The notes under the pieces are model-generated. The model had not been told where the DNA came from. It saw nothing but the letters and a program-made list of their open reading frames with translations, and searched no databases. 64,000 nucleotides of DNA from JBEEOW01 sp041191405 (GTDB lineage: Bacteria > Bacteroidota > Bacteroidia > Cytophagales > UBA9547), in the NCBI GenBank assembly GCA_041191405.1, contig JBEEOW010000010.1, forward strand, positions 57,921-121,920. The letters run 5' to 3'. Both the position numbers and the translations under genes were made by a program. Below are positions 35,359 through 43,854 of the stretch, in pieces (the first letter of the stretch is position 1; each line of letters begins with the position of its first letter).

Positions 35359-35811
35359 TTAGAATGGTAAGTCGTCAATTTCAGTATTCAACGAACTTAG
35401 TGGATTTAAAGGTTCGCTTACCGCAATGCCGTTTACATCTTGGTGATTAATATTGGTTGTTGTGCCTTGATTTTCAGAAGGTTTGCCTCCTAATAAACTA
35501 AAGTTTTGACCAATAATTTCTGTAACATATCGTTTTATGCCGTCTTTATCGTCATAAGAACGAGATCTAATTTTGCCCTCAACATACAAAGGATTGCCTT
35601 TTTTAACGTATTTTTCAATCACGTCAGCTTGAGATCCCCAAAATTGCACATTATGCCATTCGGTGTTATCAACTCTGTTGCCATCTTTATCTTTGTACGA
35701 TTCGGTTGTAGCCAACGAAAAACTTGCTACTTTTCTACCTCCTTCAATTACTCTGATTTCTGGGTCTTTTCCTAAGTTTCCCAGCAAAATTACTTTATTT
35801 ACTCCAGCCAT
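35359..35811 (-). CDS. ssb: Single-stranded DNA-binding protein
   Basis: The protein has 150 residues. An OB fold spans residues 1-105 (MAGVNKVILLGNLGKDPEIR, ASFSLATTESYKDKDGNRVDNTEWHNVQFWGSQADVIEKYVKKGNPLYVEGKIR) and a flexible tail ends in IDDLPF. The acidic tip with terminal Phe is the protein-interaction peptide that recruits repair and replication partners. It lies 18 bp upstream of gldE. Confidence 0.96.
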   Translation of the reverse strand: MAGVNKVILLGNLGKDPEIRVIEGGRKVASFSLATTESYKDKDGNRVDNTEWHNVQFWGSQADVIEKYVKKGNPLYVEGKIRSRSYDDKDGIKRYVTEIIGQNFSLLGGKPSENQGTTTNINHQDVNGIAVSEPLNPLSSLNTEIDDLPF

Positions 35812-35890
35812 TGTTAAAAAGATTTAGGTTTTTTTAAATAATTAAACTAATAAGTCTCAATAATAACAATTTAAATTCATTTACGCAATG

Positions 35891-36943
35891 CTACTTTTGC
35901 CATTTTTGCAAAAATTTAATACTGAGTACAGACTTTGGTAATGTCTCAAACTCAGCCACATCAACCACTTGATACGTTTTTAAATCATTTTTAAACTGAT
36001 TGTTTAAATTAACAATGTAAAAATTAGCTGTTAACTTTTGATGTGTTAATTGATGATTTATTGGACCAAAAGTTTGGGTTAAAGTTAATTTATTATCACC
36101 TATAATCGACTGTAAATCAATAATTAATTCTTCAACAGAAGCTTCTTTTTCAATTAAAACTAATTCATACAAACCTTCCCAAATATCTCCACTTTTACGT
36201 TTGTTTACAAGTATTTTATTATCAATACTTTGAACCCAAAAATAATGAAGTGTTCTATTTTTTATTTTAAGTTTCTTAATTTTAATAGGTAATTTATCAA
36301 CTAATTTTTTGTGGAAAGCTTCGCAATTTTTTTGTAGTGGACAAATTTCACAATTTGGATTTTGAGGAACACATTGCATTGCACCAAATTCCATAATTGC
36401 CTGATTAAAAGTATCTGGCATTGATTCAGGAATAAGTTCATTTGCTAAATCCTGAAAATATTTCATACTTGAGCCAAGCGCAATATCTAAGTCAATATTA
36501 AAATATCTTGCCAAAACTCTAAATACATTGCCATCGACTACAGCTACTTTTTCTTTAAAGGCAAACGACGATATTGCCGATGAAGTGTAAGGACCAATAC
36601 CTTTCAGTTTTATAATTTCATTAAAAGTAGTGGGGAAATTACCTCCTAAGTTTTCATGAATATGCTTTGCCGTAAAATGAATATTTCGAGCACGAGAATA
36701 ATACCCTAAACCCTCCCAATGTTTCAAAACATCGTCAGTTGGAGCCTCGGCTAGCGCCGAAATAGTAGGAAAACGACTAATAAATCGATTAAAATACGGC
36801 AAACATTGATTTACCCGAGTTTGTTGAAGCATAATTTCAGAAATCCAGATATAGTAAGGATTCTGCGTATTTCGCCATGGTAAATCACGTTTATTTGCTG
36901 TGTACCAATTGATTATGATATTTTCAAAAGAGTTTTCTAACAC
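35891..36943 (-). CDS. mutY: A/G-specific adenine glycosylase MutY
   Basis: The protein has 350 residues. The helix-hairpin-helix is at LKGIGPYTSSAISSFAF and the catalytic Asp at VVDGNVFRV. The 4Fe-4S loop is C-x6-C-x2-C-x5-C (CVPQNPNCEICPLQKNC), and the C-terminal NUDIX-like 8-oxoG-recognition domain follows residue 225. The N-terminal PWRNTQNPYYIWISEIMLQQTRV is diagnostic. It removes adenine opposite 8-oxoguanine. The divergent HU gene begins 157 bp away. It heads the mutY-ssb-gldE-gldD block. Confidence 0.96.
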   Translation of the reverse strand: MLENSFENIIINWYTANKRDLPWRNTQNPYYIWISEIMLQQTRVNQCLPYFNRFISRFPTISALAEAPTDDVLKHWEGLGYYSRARNIHFTAKHIHENLGGNFPTTFNEIIKLKGIGPYTSSAISSFAFKEKVAVVDGNVFRVLARYFNIDLDIALGSSMKYFQDLANELIPESMPDTFNQAIMEFGAMQCVPQNPNCEICPLQKNCEAFHKKLVDKLPIKIKKLKIKNRTLHYFWVQSIDNKILVNKRKSGDIWEGLYELVLIEKEASVEELIIDLQSIIGDNKLTLTQTFGPINHQLTHQKLTANFYIVNLNNQFKNDLKTYQVVDVAEFETLPKSVLSIKFLQKWQK

Positions 36944-37036
36944 GATTATATGATTGAGATTGTAAAGAAATGGTATTTAATTAAAAAAAATAAGCATTTT
37001 TTTAATTAAAATGTTTTTAATTCAAAAACAACAACT

Positions 37037-37044
37037 TAACTTTG
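37037..37044 (+). promoter_or_regulatory. -7 box for the HU operon
   Basis: TAACTTTG is an exact Bacteroidota -7 consensus (TAnnTTTG), 56 bp before the GTG start of the HU gene. The -33 region (GTTTTT near 37014) is only a weak match. Confidence 0.45.
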
Positions 37045-37100
37045 TCCCCCCATAAAGGACTGAATAATAAGTATCCATAACCTTAATTATAACAAATAAA

Positions 37101-37403
37101 GTGACTAAGGCAGAAGTAATAGCAGAGATTGCTGAAAAAACCGGAATAGAGAAATCTGATGTAGCATCTACGGTTGAAGCGTTTTTTACAGTAGTAAAAA
37201 ACTCGATGTCAAATGGCGAAAACATCTATGTAAGAGGTTTTGGTAGTTTCATCAACAAAAAAAGAGCTCGTAAAGTAGCTCGTAACATTTCAAAAAATAC
37301 TGCTATCATCATTGATGAGCACTATATTCCAAGCTTTAAACCAGCTAAAGAATTTGTTGCTAAAGTGAAAGCTACAGTAACTGCTGAAATGATTAAAGAG
37401 TAG
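37101..37403 (+). CDS. HU/IHF-family DNA-binding protein
   Basis: This 100-residue protein starts with GTG and reads MTKAEVIAEIAEKTGIEKSDV, with the DNA-grasping arm FGSFINKKRARKVARNISKNT and IIIDEHYIPSFKPAKEF. The family bends and compacts DNA in the nucleoid. The arm contains II-DEHY in place of the usual V-P-x-x-P-x-F-x-x-G-K wording, a form common in the second HU paralogue of Bacteroidota. No upstream in-frame ATG competes. The TPR gene follows after 46 bp. Confidence 0.92.
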   Translation: MTKAEVIAEIAEKTGIEKSDVASTVEAFFTVVKNSMSNGENIYVRGFGSFINKKRARKVARNISKNTAIIIDEHYIPSFKPAKEFVAKVKATVTAEMIKE

Positions 37404-37449
37404 TACTTAATCAGTACATTCTTAATTAACCTTTAACCAATATTTTAGG

Positions 37450-38280
37450 ATGGCAAAAAAAACACAAATTGTTATTGCCGGAGTGGGCATAGTATCCATT
37501 TTGTTGATTTTCAGCTTACCTAAGGTATTGGTTAAAAACAATTCTGCCAATAGAGATGTGCCTCAAGAGCAATCACACTCAGAGCCTAGTACTCCTGGAG
37601 ATTCTCATGAACACAAAGCTGAATTAACAGCCGAACAACAAAAAGTTGTTGAAGCTTTAAAATCAGAATTAACTAAGGCAGAAAAATCTAAGAAAATCCG
37701 TTTAATTGATTCTATTGCTTCAACTTTCAGAGTTGGATTCTGTTTTGATAGTGCTGCAAAATATTATGCACAAGCACTAAGCATTGAGCGTTCGAGAAAA
37801 ACTTTAGAACATCAAGCTGATAACTATTTTGATGCTTTTAACTTTACTACTGACGAAAAAAAATCAGGAGAATATGCAAACAAAGCGAGAGAAAGTTACC
37901 AACTCGTTCTTGATAATTTCCCTGATGCATTAGATGCAAAATCAAAAATGGCAATGACTTATGTAGCATCACCAAACCCAATGCAGGGTATTATGTTGCT
38001 TCGTGAAGTTGTAGCTAAAGATCCTAACAACGAATTGGCTATCATGAATTTGGGTGTACTAGCTATACAATCAAATCAATACCAAAAAGCATTAGAAAGA
38101 TTTGAAAAACTGATTACAATTAACCCTAAAAATGTAAAAGCACACTTTTATTTAGGTGTAAGCTACAAAGAACTTGGTCAAAAAGCCAAAGCCATTGCAA
38201 GCTTTAACAAAGTAAAAGAGCTTGAAAAAAATGAAGAGGTTATTGCTACAGTTGACGGATATTTGAAAGAACTTAAATAA
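37450..38280 (+). CDS. Membrane-anchored tetratricopeptide repeat protein
   Basis: The protein has 276 residues. It has an N-terminal membrane anchor (IVIAGVGIVSILLIFSLPKVLV), a hinge rich in Ser, Pro, Glu and His (residues 35-58), then about five TPR repeats, the clearest being NELAIMNLGVLAIQSNQYQKALERFEKLITINPKNVKAHFYLGVSYKELGQKAKAIASFNKV. TPR proteins scaffold complexes; the periplasmic face is likely. The HU-TPR-RNase G order recurs in Bacteroidota genomes. Confidence 0.85.
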   Translation: MAKKTQIVIAGVGIVSILLIFSLPKVLVKNNSANRDVPQEQSHSEPSTPGDSHEHKAELTAEQQKVVEALKSELTKAEKSKKIRLIDSIASTFRVGFCFDSAAKYYAQALSIERSRKTLEHQADNYFDAFNFTTDEKKSGEYANKARESYQLVLDNFPDALDAKSKMAMTYVASPNPMQGIMLLREVVAKDPNNELAIMNLGVLAIQSNQYQKALERFEKLITINPKNVKAHFYLGVSYKELGQKAKAIASFNKVKELEKNEEVIATVDGYLKELK

Positions 38281-38307
38281 TTATTAACAATATAAATTAC
38301 TAGCGGT

Positions 38308-38403
38308 ATGCCTTGTGGTAAAAAAAGAAAGAGACATAAGATTGCAACTCACAAAAGAAAGAAAAATCTAAGAAAAAATAGACACAAGTCTAAAAAGAAA
38401 TAA
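38308..38403 (+). CDS. 31-residue AURKAIP1/COX24 (mS38-like) basic protein
   Basis: The ORF encodes MPCGKKRKRHKIATHKRKKN and a further RKNRHKSKK-type tail, 31 residues in all, over half Lys, Arg or His. The K-R-x-R-H-K-x-x-T-H-K-R-K-K-x-x-R-K-N-R-H-K pattern is that of the COX24/AURKAIP1 domain, known from mitochondrial ribosomal protein mS38 and from tiny bacterial proteins annotated in Bacteroidota. A ribosome-associated role is inferred. It lies 27 bp after the TPR gene and ahead of the RNase G leader. Confidence 0.85.
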   Translation: MPCGKKRKRHKIATHKRKKNLRKNRHKSKKK

Positions 38404-38436
38404 TCTCAACTAGAGAGGTTTTCTACTAAGATATTA

Positions 38437-38490
38437 AGTCGAGGCAAGTAGTGAAAGTGCTGATAGTCAGCCACACTTTTAGCCTCGACT
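38437..38490 (+). ncRNA. Structured RNA leader or terminator between the COX24 gene and RNase G
   Basis: The outer stem AGTCGAGGC (38437-38445) pairs with GCCTCGACT (38482-38490). An inner hairpin is AAAGTG-CTGA (38454-38463) with TCAG (38467-38470) and CACTTT (38474-38479). Together this makes a 54-nt three-part structure. Only a weak T-rich stretch follows, so it may be a processed or regulatory leader of the downstream endoribonuclease rather than a simple terminator. Confidence 0.5.
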
Positions 38491-38528
38491 ATTTCTGTTT
38501 ATTTTACTAAAGATTTAAATTATCAACG

Positions 38529-40085
38529 TTGAATTGTGAGTTGTACATTAATTCTACACCCAAAGGTGATAGAATTGCTTTAATGAACAACAAGAGGCTT
38601 GTTGAATATCACGTTGAGAACAATGCTAACTCATTTACTGTAGGAGATATTTTCCTCGGAAATGTAACCAAACTGGTACAAGGCTTAAATGCAGCTTTTG
38701 TAGATGTTGGTTATGAAAAAGATGCATTTTTACATTACCATGATTTGGGTCCACAAATAAAATCACTTAACAAATATGTTAAAATGGTTCAAAATGGCGA
38801 CAAATCATTGGGGTACAAATTGCAAGGTTTTAAAGGCGAACAAGACATTGATAAATTTGGAAAAATTGGAGGAGTGCTATCTCGTAGCCAAAATATTTTG
38901 GTACAAGTAGTAAAAGAACCAATTTCAACAAAAGGTCCACGTTTATCATGCGAAGTATCAATAGCTGGTCGTTATTTGGTATTAGTTCCTTTTTCAACAT
39001 CAGTAAATGTTTCTAAAAAAATTGCTGACAAAGACGAACGTCAGCGCTTAAGCAGACTGATACAATCAATTAAACCAGAAAATTTTGGTGTAATAATTCG
39101 TACAGTAGCACAAGGAAAAGAGGTAGCAGAGCTCGACAAAGATCTCAAAAGTCTCTTGAAAAAATGGGAAGATGGTTTTAATACCCTTCGCACAGCTAGG
39201 CCAAAAGATAAGATCATTGGCGAAATGAACCGTGCAAGTTCCATTTTAAGAGATTTATTAAACGAAGGGTTTGATGCCATAGTAGTAGATAATAAAGATA
39301 TCTACGAAGAGATAAAAACCTACATAAAAACGATTGCTCCTGACAAAGAAAAAATACTTAAGCTTTACACTGGAAAGCAAAAATTATTTGAGGAGTATGG
39401 AATAGAGAAGCAAATAAAAGCTTCATTTGGCAAAACAGTAAGCCTTACAAACGGTGGCTACTTGATTATAGAACACACAGAAGCACTACATGTGATTGAT
39501 GTGAACAGTGGTAACAAAACCAGTGCTGATGGAGATCAAGAGGATACCGCTTTAGCAGTGAACCTGGATGCTTGTACAGAAGTTGCTCGTCAGTTAAAAC
39601 TGAGAGATTTAGGTGGAATCATAGTCGTAGATTTTATCGACATGAAAAACCCTGAAAACAGAAACTTCTTGTTTGCAAAAATGAAAGAGGAAATGGCCTC
39701 CGACCGTTCAAAATTTACGGTGCTGCCATTAAGTAAATTTGGCTTGATGCAAATTACACGTCAACGTGTAAGACCACAGCTAGATATATCTAACTTAGAA
39801 ACTTGCCCAACATGTAATGGCTCAGGTACCATACAATCGGCAATTAATATACCTGATACTATTGAGCAACACATAGACTACTTGTTTACAAAACAAAACG
39901 AGAGCAAAGTGTTAATCAACTTACATCCACTACTCTATGATCATTTCACTAAAGGATTGATTTCGAAACGTTTGAAATGGTACTTTAAGTATAAGAAATG
40001 GGTAGAGCTTTATAAAGATAGTGCACTTGGAATTACTGAATACACATTCATTAATGGTCAAGGTGAAGAAATAGAATTAAAATAA
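38529..40085 (+). CDS. rng: RNase E/G family endoribonuclease
   Basis: The product has 518 residues and starts at TTG (NCELYINSTPKGDRIALMNNKRLVEYHVE, the family's usual N-terminus). It has an S1-type domain with an insert (ANSFTVGDIFLGNVTKLVQGLNAAFVDVGYEKDAFLHY), a catalytic DNase I-like core with Mg-binding HVIDVNSGNKT and IVVDFIDM, and the zinc-link CPTCNGSG. Its C-terminal half ends near residue 510, so it lacks an RNase E scaffold domain and is RNase G-like. It cuts AU-rich single-stranded RNA, including rRNA precursors. The leader hairpin upstream could support feedback control. Confidence 0.93.
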   Translation: MNCELYINSTPKGDRIALMNNKRLVEYHVENNANSFTVGDIFLGNVTKLVQGLNAAFVDVGYEKDAFLHYHDLGPQIKSLNKYVKMVQNGDKSLGYKLQGFKGEQDIDKFGKIGGVLSRSQNILVQVVKEPISTKGPRLSCEVSIAGRYLVLVPFSTSVNVSKKIADKDERQRLSRLIQSIKPENFGVIIRTVAQGKEVAELDKDLKSLLKKWEDGFNTLRTARPKDKIIGEMNRASSILRDLLNEGFDAIVVDNKDIYEEIKTYIKTIAPDKEKILKLYTGKQKLFEEYGIEKQIKASFGKTVSLTNGGYLIIEHTEALHVIDVNSGNKTSADGDQEDTALAVNLDACTEVARQLKLRDLGGIIVVDFIDMKNPENRNFLFAKMKEEMASDRSKFTVLPLSKFGLMQITRQRVRPQLDISNLETCPTCNGSGTIQSAINIPDTIEQHIDYLFTKQNESKVLINLHPLLYDHFTKGLISKRLKWYFKYKKWVELYKDSALGITEYTFINGQGEEIELK

Positions 40086-40095
40086 TTACCTGCCC

Positions 40096-40127
40096 AAAGC
40101 CTCACTGAAAAGTGAGGCTTTTTTTGT
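40096..40127 (+). terminator. Rho-independent terminator of the RNase G gene
   Basis: AAAGCCTCACT (40096-40106) pairs with AGTGAGGCTTT (40111-40121); loop GAAA, then a run of T residues. Confidence 0.92.
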
Positions 40128-40207
40128 AGGATATTTTGAGATTAAACAATTATATTTGAAAAGGATAAATGCTTATTGCCAATTGAAATGAATGAAAAAC
40201 TGTTCTT

Positions 40208-40513
40208 ATGAAAAAAATGAATCTTTATGATCAACTTTTTTTTGAGATATACTCTCATAATTATAAAAACAATCCCTATGATGCAATTGCTTTTACATCT
40301 GTAATTTTAGCAATAATTGAAATTATTTTAGTATTGATAATTTGTGCATTTTTAGGGATTCTTAAATATATTAATAAAGAAGTTATTATATATGTTTATT
40401 TAGGAACTGGATTAACATTATTAATCGGACACTATTTGATTTATAGAAAAAGAATCTTACGAATAAAGGCTTGTATAAATTATCTAAAAAAGATAAAAAT
40501 AGAAAAAGAATAA
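40208..40513 (+). CDS. Small membrane protein of unknown function
   Basis: The product has 101 residues with two strong hydrophobic segments, at about residues 25-50 (FTSVILAIIEIILVLIICAFLGIL) and 58-80 (VIIYVYLGTGLTLLIGHYL), and a Lys-rich C-terminal tail. No family recognised. It lies between the RNase G terminator and the first copy of a 70-nt direct repeat, at the edge of an accessory segment. Confidence 0.6.
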   Translation: MKKMNLYDQLFFEIYSHNYKNNPYDAIAFTSVILAIIEIILVLIICAFLGILKYINKEVIIYVYLGTGLTLLIGHYLIYRKRILRIKACINYLKKIKIEKE

Positions 40514-40523
40514 GGTAAACGAA

Positions 40524-40593
40524 ATTGCATATTTCGAATAGCCACATTATCTTACAGTAGTGTAAATAGTTAGTGAAGAACTCGAGGAGCGGG
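40524..40593 (+). repeat. 70-nt direct repeat, copy A
   Basis: The sequence beginning ATTGCATATTTCGAATAGCC and ending GAAGAACTCGAGGAGCGGG is matched without gaps by 43582-43651 with about ten mismatches. The last 25 nt are identical. The two copies bound a 3-kb segment containing an unknown gene and the IS110 element. Confidence 0.8.
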
Positions 40594-40645
40594 TATATAA
40601 ATATAAATTACTATTACTTAATTTAATCTCCCCAAGGGGGTTTAT

Positions 40646-41647
40646 ATGATGAATATATATAAATACATCTTACTCATTAGTTTTTTTTGGATAAAATTTT
40701 GTAATTTATCAATTGCTCAAAATAAAATAGATGGTTCTTGGATTATAGACAACGGAGAAGTAATTACTTTTAATTCGCTTGGTCATAAAAATCCTGGTTA
40801 TTTATATATTAAAAGTAGAAATGTTATTTGGGTAAAGAAAAAGGACAATTATTTGATTTTTAATATTAAAAATGAAATTTTCAAATCAGTTTTTCAAATT
40901 AAAAATAATGTTTTAACATTTAAAGATCCTCAATATGGTATTATAACTGCCCAAAAATATGCACATAATTTGCCAGAATCATTAAATTTGAAATCAATTT
41001 TACCTGATTCAAATTCATTTTTTAATTATAGTACTAACACTTATCATGCTGGTGATTTTTATGATTTAACTCCTAAAGGACCTTTGCCTTTTTATATCAA
41101 TAGGCTTTTTATTTTGAAACATAATATAGATAGTATTTCATTTTTATTGAATAAAAAAACATTTAAAGATTCAGTATATGATAGTGAAGAGAATGCTGGT
41201 AGATGTATATTCCATTTTAAAAATGGTTATGTAACTCGCATGATTATTATTGGGCCTAAACCAAAAACATATAGAGATACTATTACTTGGGTTTATCATT
41301 ATGATAAAAATAATTTATTAGATAGTATTTCAATTCCATATGGTAAATTGAAATTTGATAAAGACAACTGGGCAATTGATAGTTTAGACTTTAAATTGTG
41401 GGAAAAATACGATCAACCTGTTTATTGGGAATATGAAAATGCGCTTCCTTCAAAGTCTTTAAAAACTTTTGGAGGTAGCACTGAAAGAAGAACCAGATTT
41501 TATGTATATGATTCAAAAAAACAATTAATTGAAATCAATGAAATAAGAGATAAATCAACATATAAAAAATATTATTTAGGGTATACTTTAGAGTATAATA
41601 GTATAGGGATACCTATTAAAGTTTCTCGGGTGTTCTATCCTTTGTAA
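40646..41647 (+). CDS. Secreted protein of unknown function
   Basis: The product has 333 residues, beginning MMNIYKYILLISFFWIKFC with a hydrophobic signal (cleavage likely after SIAQ). Mature sequence includes KIDGSWIIDNGEVITFNSLGHK, a hypothetical lipocalin-like opening, and Tyr/Lys-rich strands with YDSKKQLIEINEIRDKSTYKKYYLGYTLEYN near the end, which recalls RHS/YD-type or copper-binding-like strand repeats but with no true match. No family is claimed. It sits just inside copy A of the direct repeat. Confidence 0.65.
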   Translation: MMNIYKYILLISFFWIKFCNLSIAQNKIDGSWIIDNGEVITFNSLGHKNPGYLYIKSRNVIWVKKKDNYLIFNIKNEIFKSVFQIKNNVLTFKDPQYGIITAQKYAHNLPESLNLKSILPDSNSFFNYSTNTYHAGDFYDLTPKGPLPFYINRLFILKHNIDSISFLLNKKTFKDSVYDSEENAGRCIFHFKNGYVTRMIIIGPKPKTYRDTITWVYHYDKNNLLDSISIPYGKLKFDKDNWAIDSLDFKLWEKYDQPVYWEYENALPSKSLKTFGGSTERRTRFYVYDSKKQLIEINEIRDKSTYKKYYLGYTLEYNSIGIPIKVSRVFYPL

Positions 41648-42089
41648 AATATAATTAGTTAATCCTCTACCTATCCTTAGTTTAGCGATAGCGTAACTAA
41701 GGATTATATAATGAAAGAGAGACTTTGTCTTGTTCCGCTCTTCGACATCTTACCTTAAAAATTAAGAACAAAAGTTAATAAAAAGTGCTCTTCTGGTTTC
41801 ACCCAATAAAGCGAAAAGCATTATTAAAAGAGAGAGAACAACTGAATAAAAAGCTATCTATGAAGTTTTTAACTTAAAAATTGATTTTTAAATTCGTAAG
41901 TCTTTAGTAAAAAGCCGTTTGCAAACTGATGTTCAGAACTCTTTCTGGATTCTGGTTAGAAGTGTAATAGCTCCCCTTTCACAGGAGCTATTATGATTTA
42001 AGCAATGGAGGCAATGACCCCTTATAGAATACTATTAATCATAAAATTACACTTCCTAAAGATTTTTTCAAATTTTAAACCTCAAAAAA
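41648..42089 (+). ncRNA. Left noncoding end of IS110 element with hairpins; candidate bridge RNA
   Basis: There is no ORF in these 442 bp. Hairpins seen are ATCCTTAGTT/AACTAAGGAT (41673-41682 with 41695-41704), TAATAGCTCC/GGAGCTATTA (41965-41974 with 41984-41993, 9-nt loop), and a longer pair GAAGTGTAAT/ATTACACTTC (41959-41968 with 42046-42055) enclosing it and partly competing with it. IS110-group elements encode their targeting bridge RNA in the noncoding end upstream of the transposase gene, so the section about 41900-42089 is the likely location here. The RNA itself is inferred. Confidence 0.35.
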
Positions 42090-43500
42090 ATGAAAAAGGA
42101 AGCAAAAATGCCTATCATCAATCCAAATGCATGTGGTATTGATGCTGGTTCAAGAAGTCATTATGTAGCAGTAGGTCAAGGAAGTGAACATGTAAAATGT
42201 TTTGGAGTTTATACTCGAGACCATCAAGAAATGATTGCATTTTTAAAAAGCCAAAATGTGCGAACTATTGCTATGGAAAGCACAGGGAATTATTGGCAAA
42301 CATTATATGCGGCATTAGTAAAGGCAGGTTTTGAAGTATTTTTAGTTTGTGGAAACCAAACCAAGAATGTAAAAGGCAGAAAAACAGATGTTCAAGATTG
42401 TCAGTGGATTCAATGGTTACATAGTGTAGGAATGTTGTCACACAGTTTTATACCAAATGAATTTGTAGCAAATGTTAGAGTATATTCAAGACAAAGAGAT
42501 AAATATATTCAAATTCAAAATAGATTGATAAATCAAATGCAAAGAGATTTAAGGTCAATGAATTTACGACTTGAAGTAGCACTCAATGATATCACAGGAA
42601 AAAGTGGAAGAAACATAATTGAAGCTATTTTAAAAGGAGAAAGAAATCCTGCCAATTTAGCGATGTTAGCGGAGCCAGGTGTAAAAAAAAGTAAAGCAGA
42701 AATAGCACTTTCATTAGAAGGAAACTGGAATGAAGCATATTTATTTACACTAAATCAGCATTATAGAGAGTATATTCAGAATCTACAATTGATACAAGAA
42801 TGTGAAAAAGAAATAGATAGTCAATATAAAATACATTTAGAAAATAGTGATATTGAAAAAGAATCAATACCAAGACATAAAAAAGTAGCCAAAAAGAATA
42901 AAAATAAACCCAATATAGATTTAGAAACATACAGTTACCAATATTATGGTACAGATTTATTTGCAATAGAAGGTGCAATAGAAGGGGTAAATAAAGGAAC
43001 AGTCCTAACGCTTATGGCTGAAGTAGGAAGAGATATTTTAAATTTTCATTCATCAAAAGCATTTGTAAATTGGTTGCATTTATGTCCAAATGAAAAAATT
43101 ACAGGAGGTAAAGTTATAAGCAATAAAACAAAACGAGGTTCAAATCCATTGTCGCAGGCATTGAAAAGTGCAGCAAATGTAATTGGAAGTTTAAAGTCGA
43201 ATACTCATTTGAGTAATTTTTTTAAAAAGATAGCTTACAAAAATGGAAGGAAAGAAGCCATCACTGCTACTGCACATAAATTAGCGGTGATTATTTACAA
43301 TATGATAACCAAAGTTGAGCCATATACCCCTTTTCAAAGAGAGAAAAACGAAGAAAAGGAAAGGTTAAAAAAACTAAAAGAGATAGAAAAATATGTTAGA
43401 AAATATAATATAGAAGTATCAGAGGTGCAATTTTGCTAACTGAAAATCAATTAGATACAGGCAGTTGTATAGAATTTGCAATCCAGAAGCCATATCGAAG
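41720..43500 (+). mobile_element. IS110-family insertion sequence (ends not resolved)
   Basis: The element is defined by its transposase and the upstream noncoding region. IS110 elements have no terminal inverted repeats and make no target duplication, so the ends cannot be fixed from one copy. The listed span is only a working guess. Downstream of the stop there is about 60 bp before repeat-like sequence. Confidence 0.5.
42090..43439 (+). CDS. IS110-family DEDD transposase/recombinase
   Basis: This 449-residue protein has the RuvC-like acidic quartet Asp18 (GIDAGSRSH), Glu63 (AMESTGNYW), Asp100 and Asp103 (GRKTDVQDCQW). The C-terminal Tnp_20 domain shows NKGTVLTLMAEVGRDILNFHSSKAFVNWLHLCPNEKITGGKVIS, in which Ser344 is a candidate catalytic serine, and KTKRGSNPLSQALKSAANVIG. 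It is longer than IS621-type enzymes owing to a Lys-rich coiled stretch (about 225-290). The likely start may also be the ATG at 42108. Reading frame intact, so the element may be active. Confidence 0.93.
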   Translation: MKKEAKMPIINPNACGIDAGSRSHYVAVGQGSEHVKCFGVYTRDHQEMIAFLKSQNVRTIAMESTGNYWQTLYAALVKAGFEVFLVCGNQTKNVKGRKTDVQDCQWIQWLHSVGMLSHSFIPNEFVANVRVYSRQRDKYIQIQNRLINQMQRDLRSMNLRLEVALNDITGKSGRNIIEAILKGERNPANLAMLAEPGVKKSKAEIALSLEGNWNEAYLFTLNQHYREYIQNLQLIQECEKEIDSQYKIHLENSDIEKESIPRHKKVAKKNKNKPNIDLETYSYQYYGTDLFAIEGAIEGVNKGTVLTLMAEVGRDILNFHSSKAFVNWLHLCPNEKITGGKVISNKTKRGSNPLSQALKSAANVIGSLKSNTHLSNFFKKIAYKNGRKEAITATAHKLAVIIYNMITKVEPYTPFQREKNEEKERLKKLKEIEKYVRKYNIEVSEVQFC

Positions 43501-43548
43501 GATTTTTAACCCTTAATAGTAGCAAATGGTTTTATTAACAACTGTTTA

Positions 43549-43651
43549 TGTGGATTGCAAATCCACAGATAAGGATTTTAGATTGCAAATCACGAATAGC
43601 CACAGTATCTTGCAGTTTTGTAAGTGGTTAGTGAAGAACTCGAGGAGCGGG
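43549..43651. repeat. Palindrome plus 70-nt direct repeat, copy B
   Basis: A hairpin TGTGGATT-GCA-AATCCACA lies at 43549-43567, followed by AGATTGCAAATC and then copy B of the 70-nt repeat (43582-43651) ending AACTCGAGGAGCGGG and a further AGCGGGAC. Hence copy B belongs to a slightly larger repeat unit (about 43530-43660). Confidence 0.75.
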
Positions 43652-43854
43652 AGCGGGACTCAAAAAATTATATATTCGGTTCAGAGAACTTCAACATCAA
43701 TAGTAGGTTTTTTTCCTAAATTCACCATTGCTTATCTATATTTTTTCAAAATAACTCCTCAATTAAACAATAATCTAGAAAAATACCCTAGTTTTGAAAC
43801 TTCATGAATAATGAAACGTAAACCTTAAATTATTATATTAATTTAAACACAATT
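43652..43854. other. 203-bp region after repeat copy B
   Basis: An apparent 93-residue reading frame crosses copy B and this region, but it reads through repeat sequence and has no gene features; no gene is called here. Nothing else is recognised before the next start at 43855. Confidence 0.5.

Noticed and set aside
43526..43807. 93-residue reading frame
   Set aside because: It translates the palindrome and copy B of the direct repeat (CKSTDKDFRLQITNSH...), has no signal, no family resemblance and low-complexity origin.
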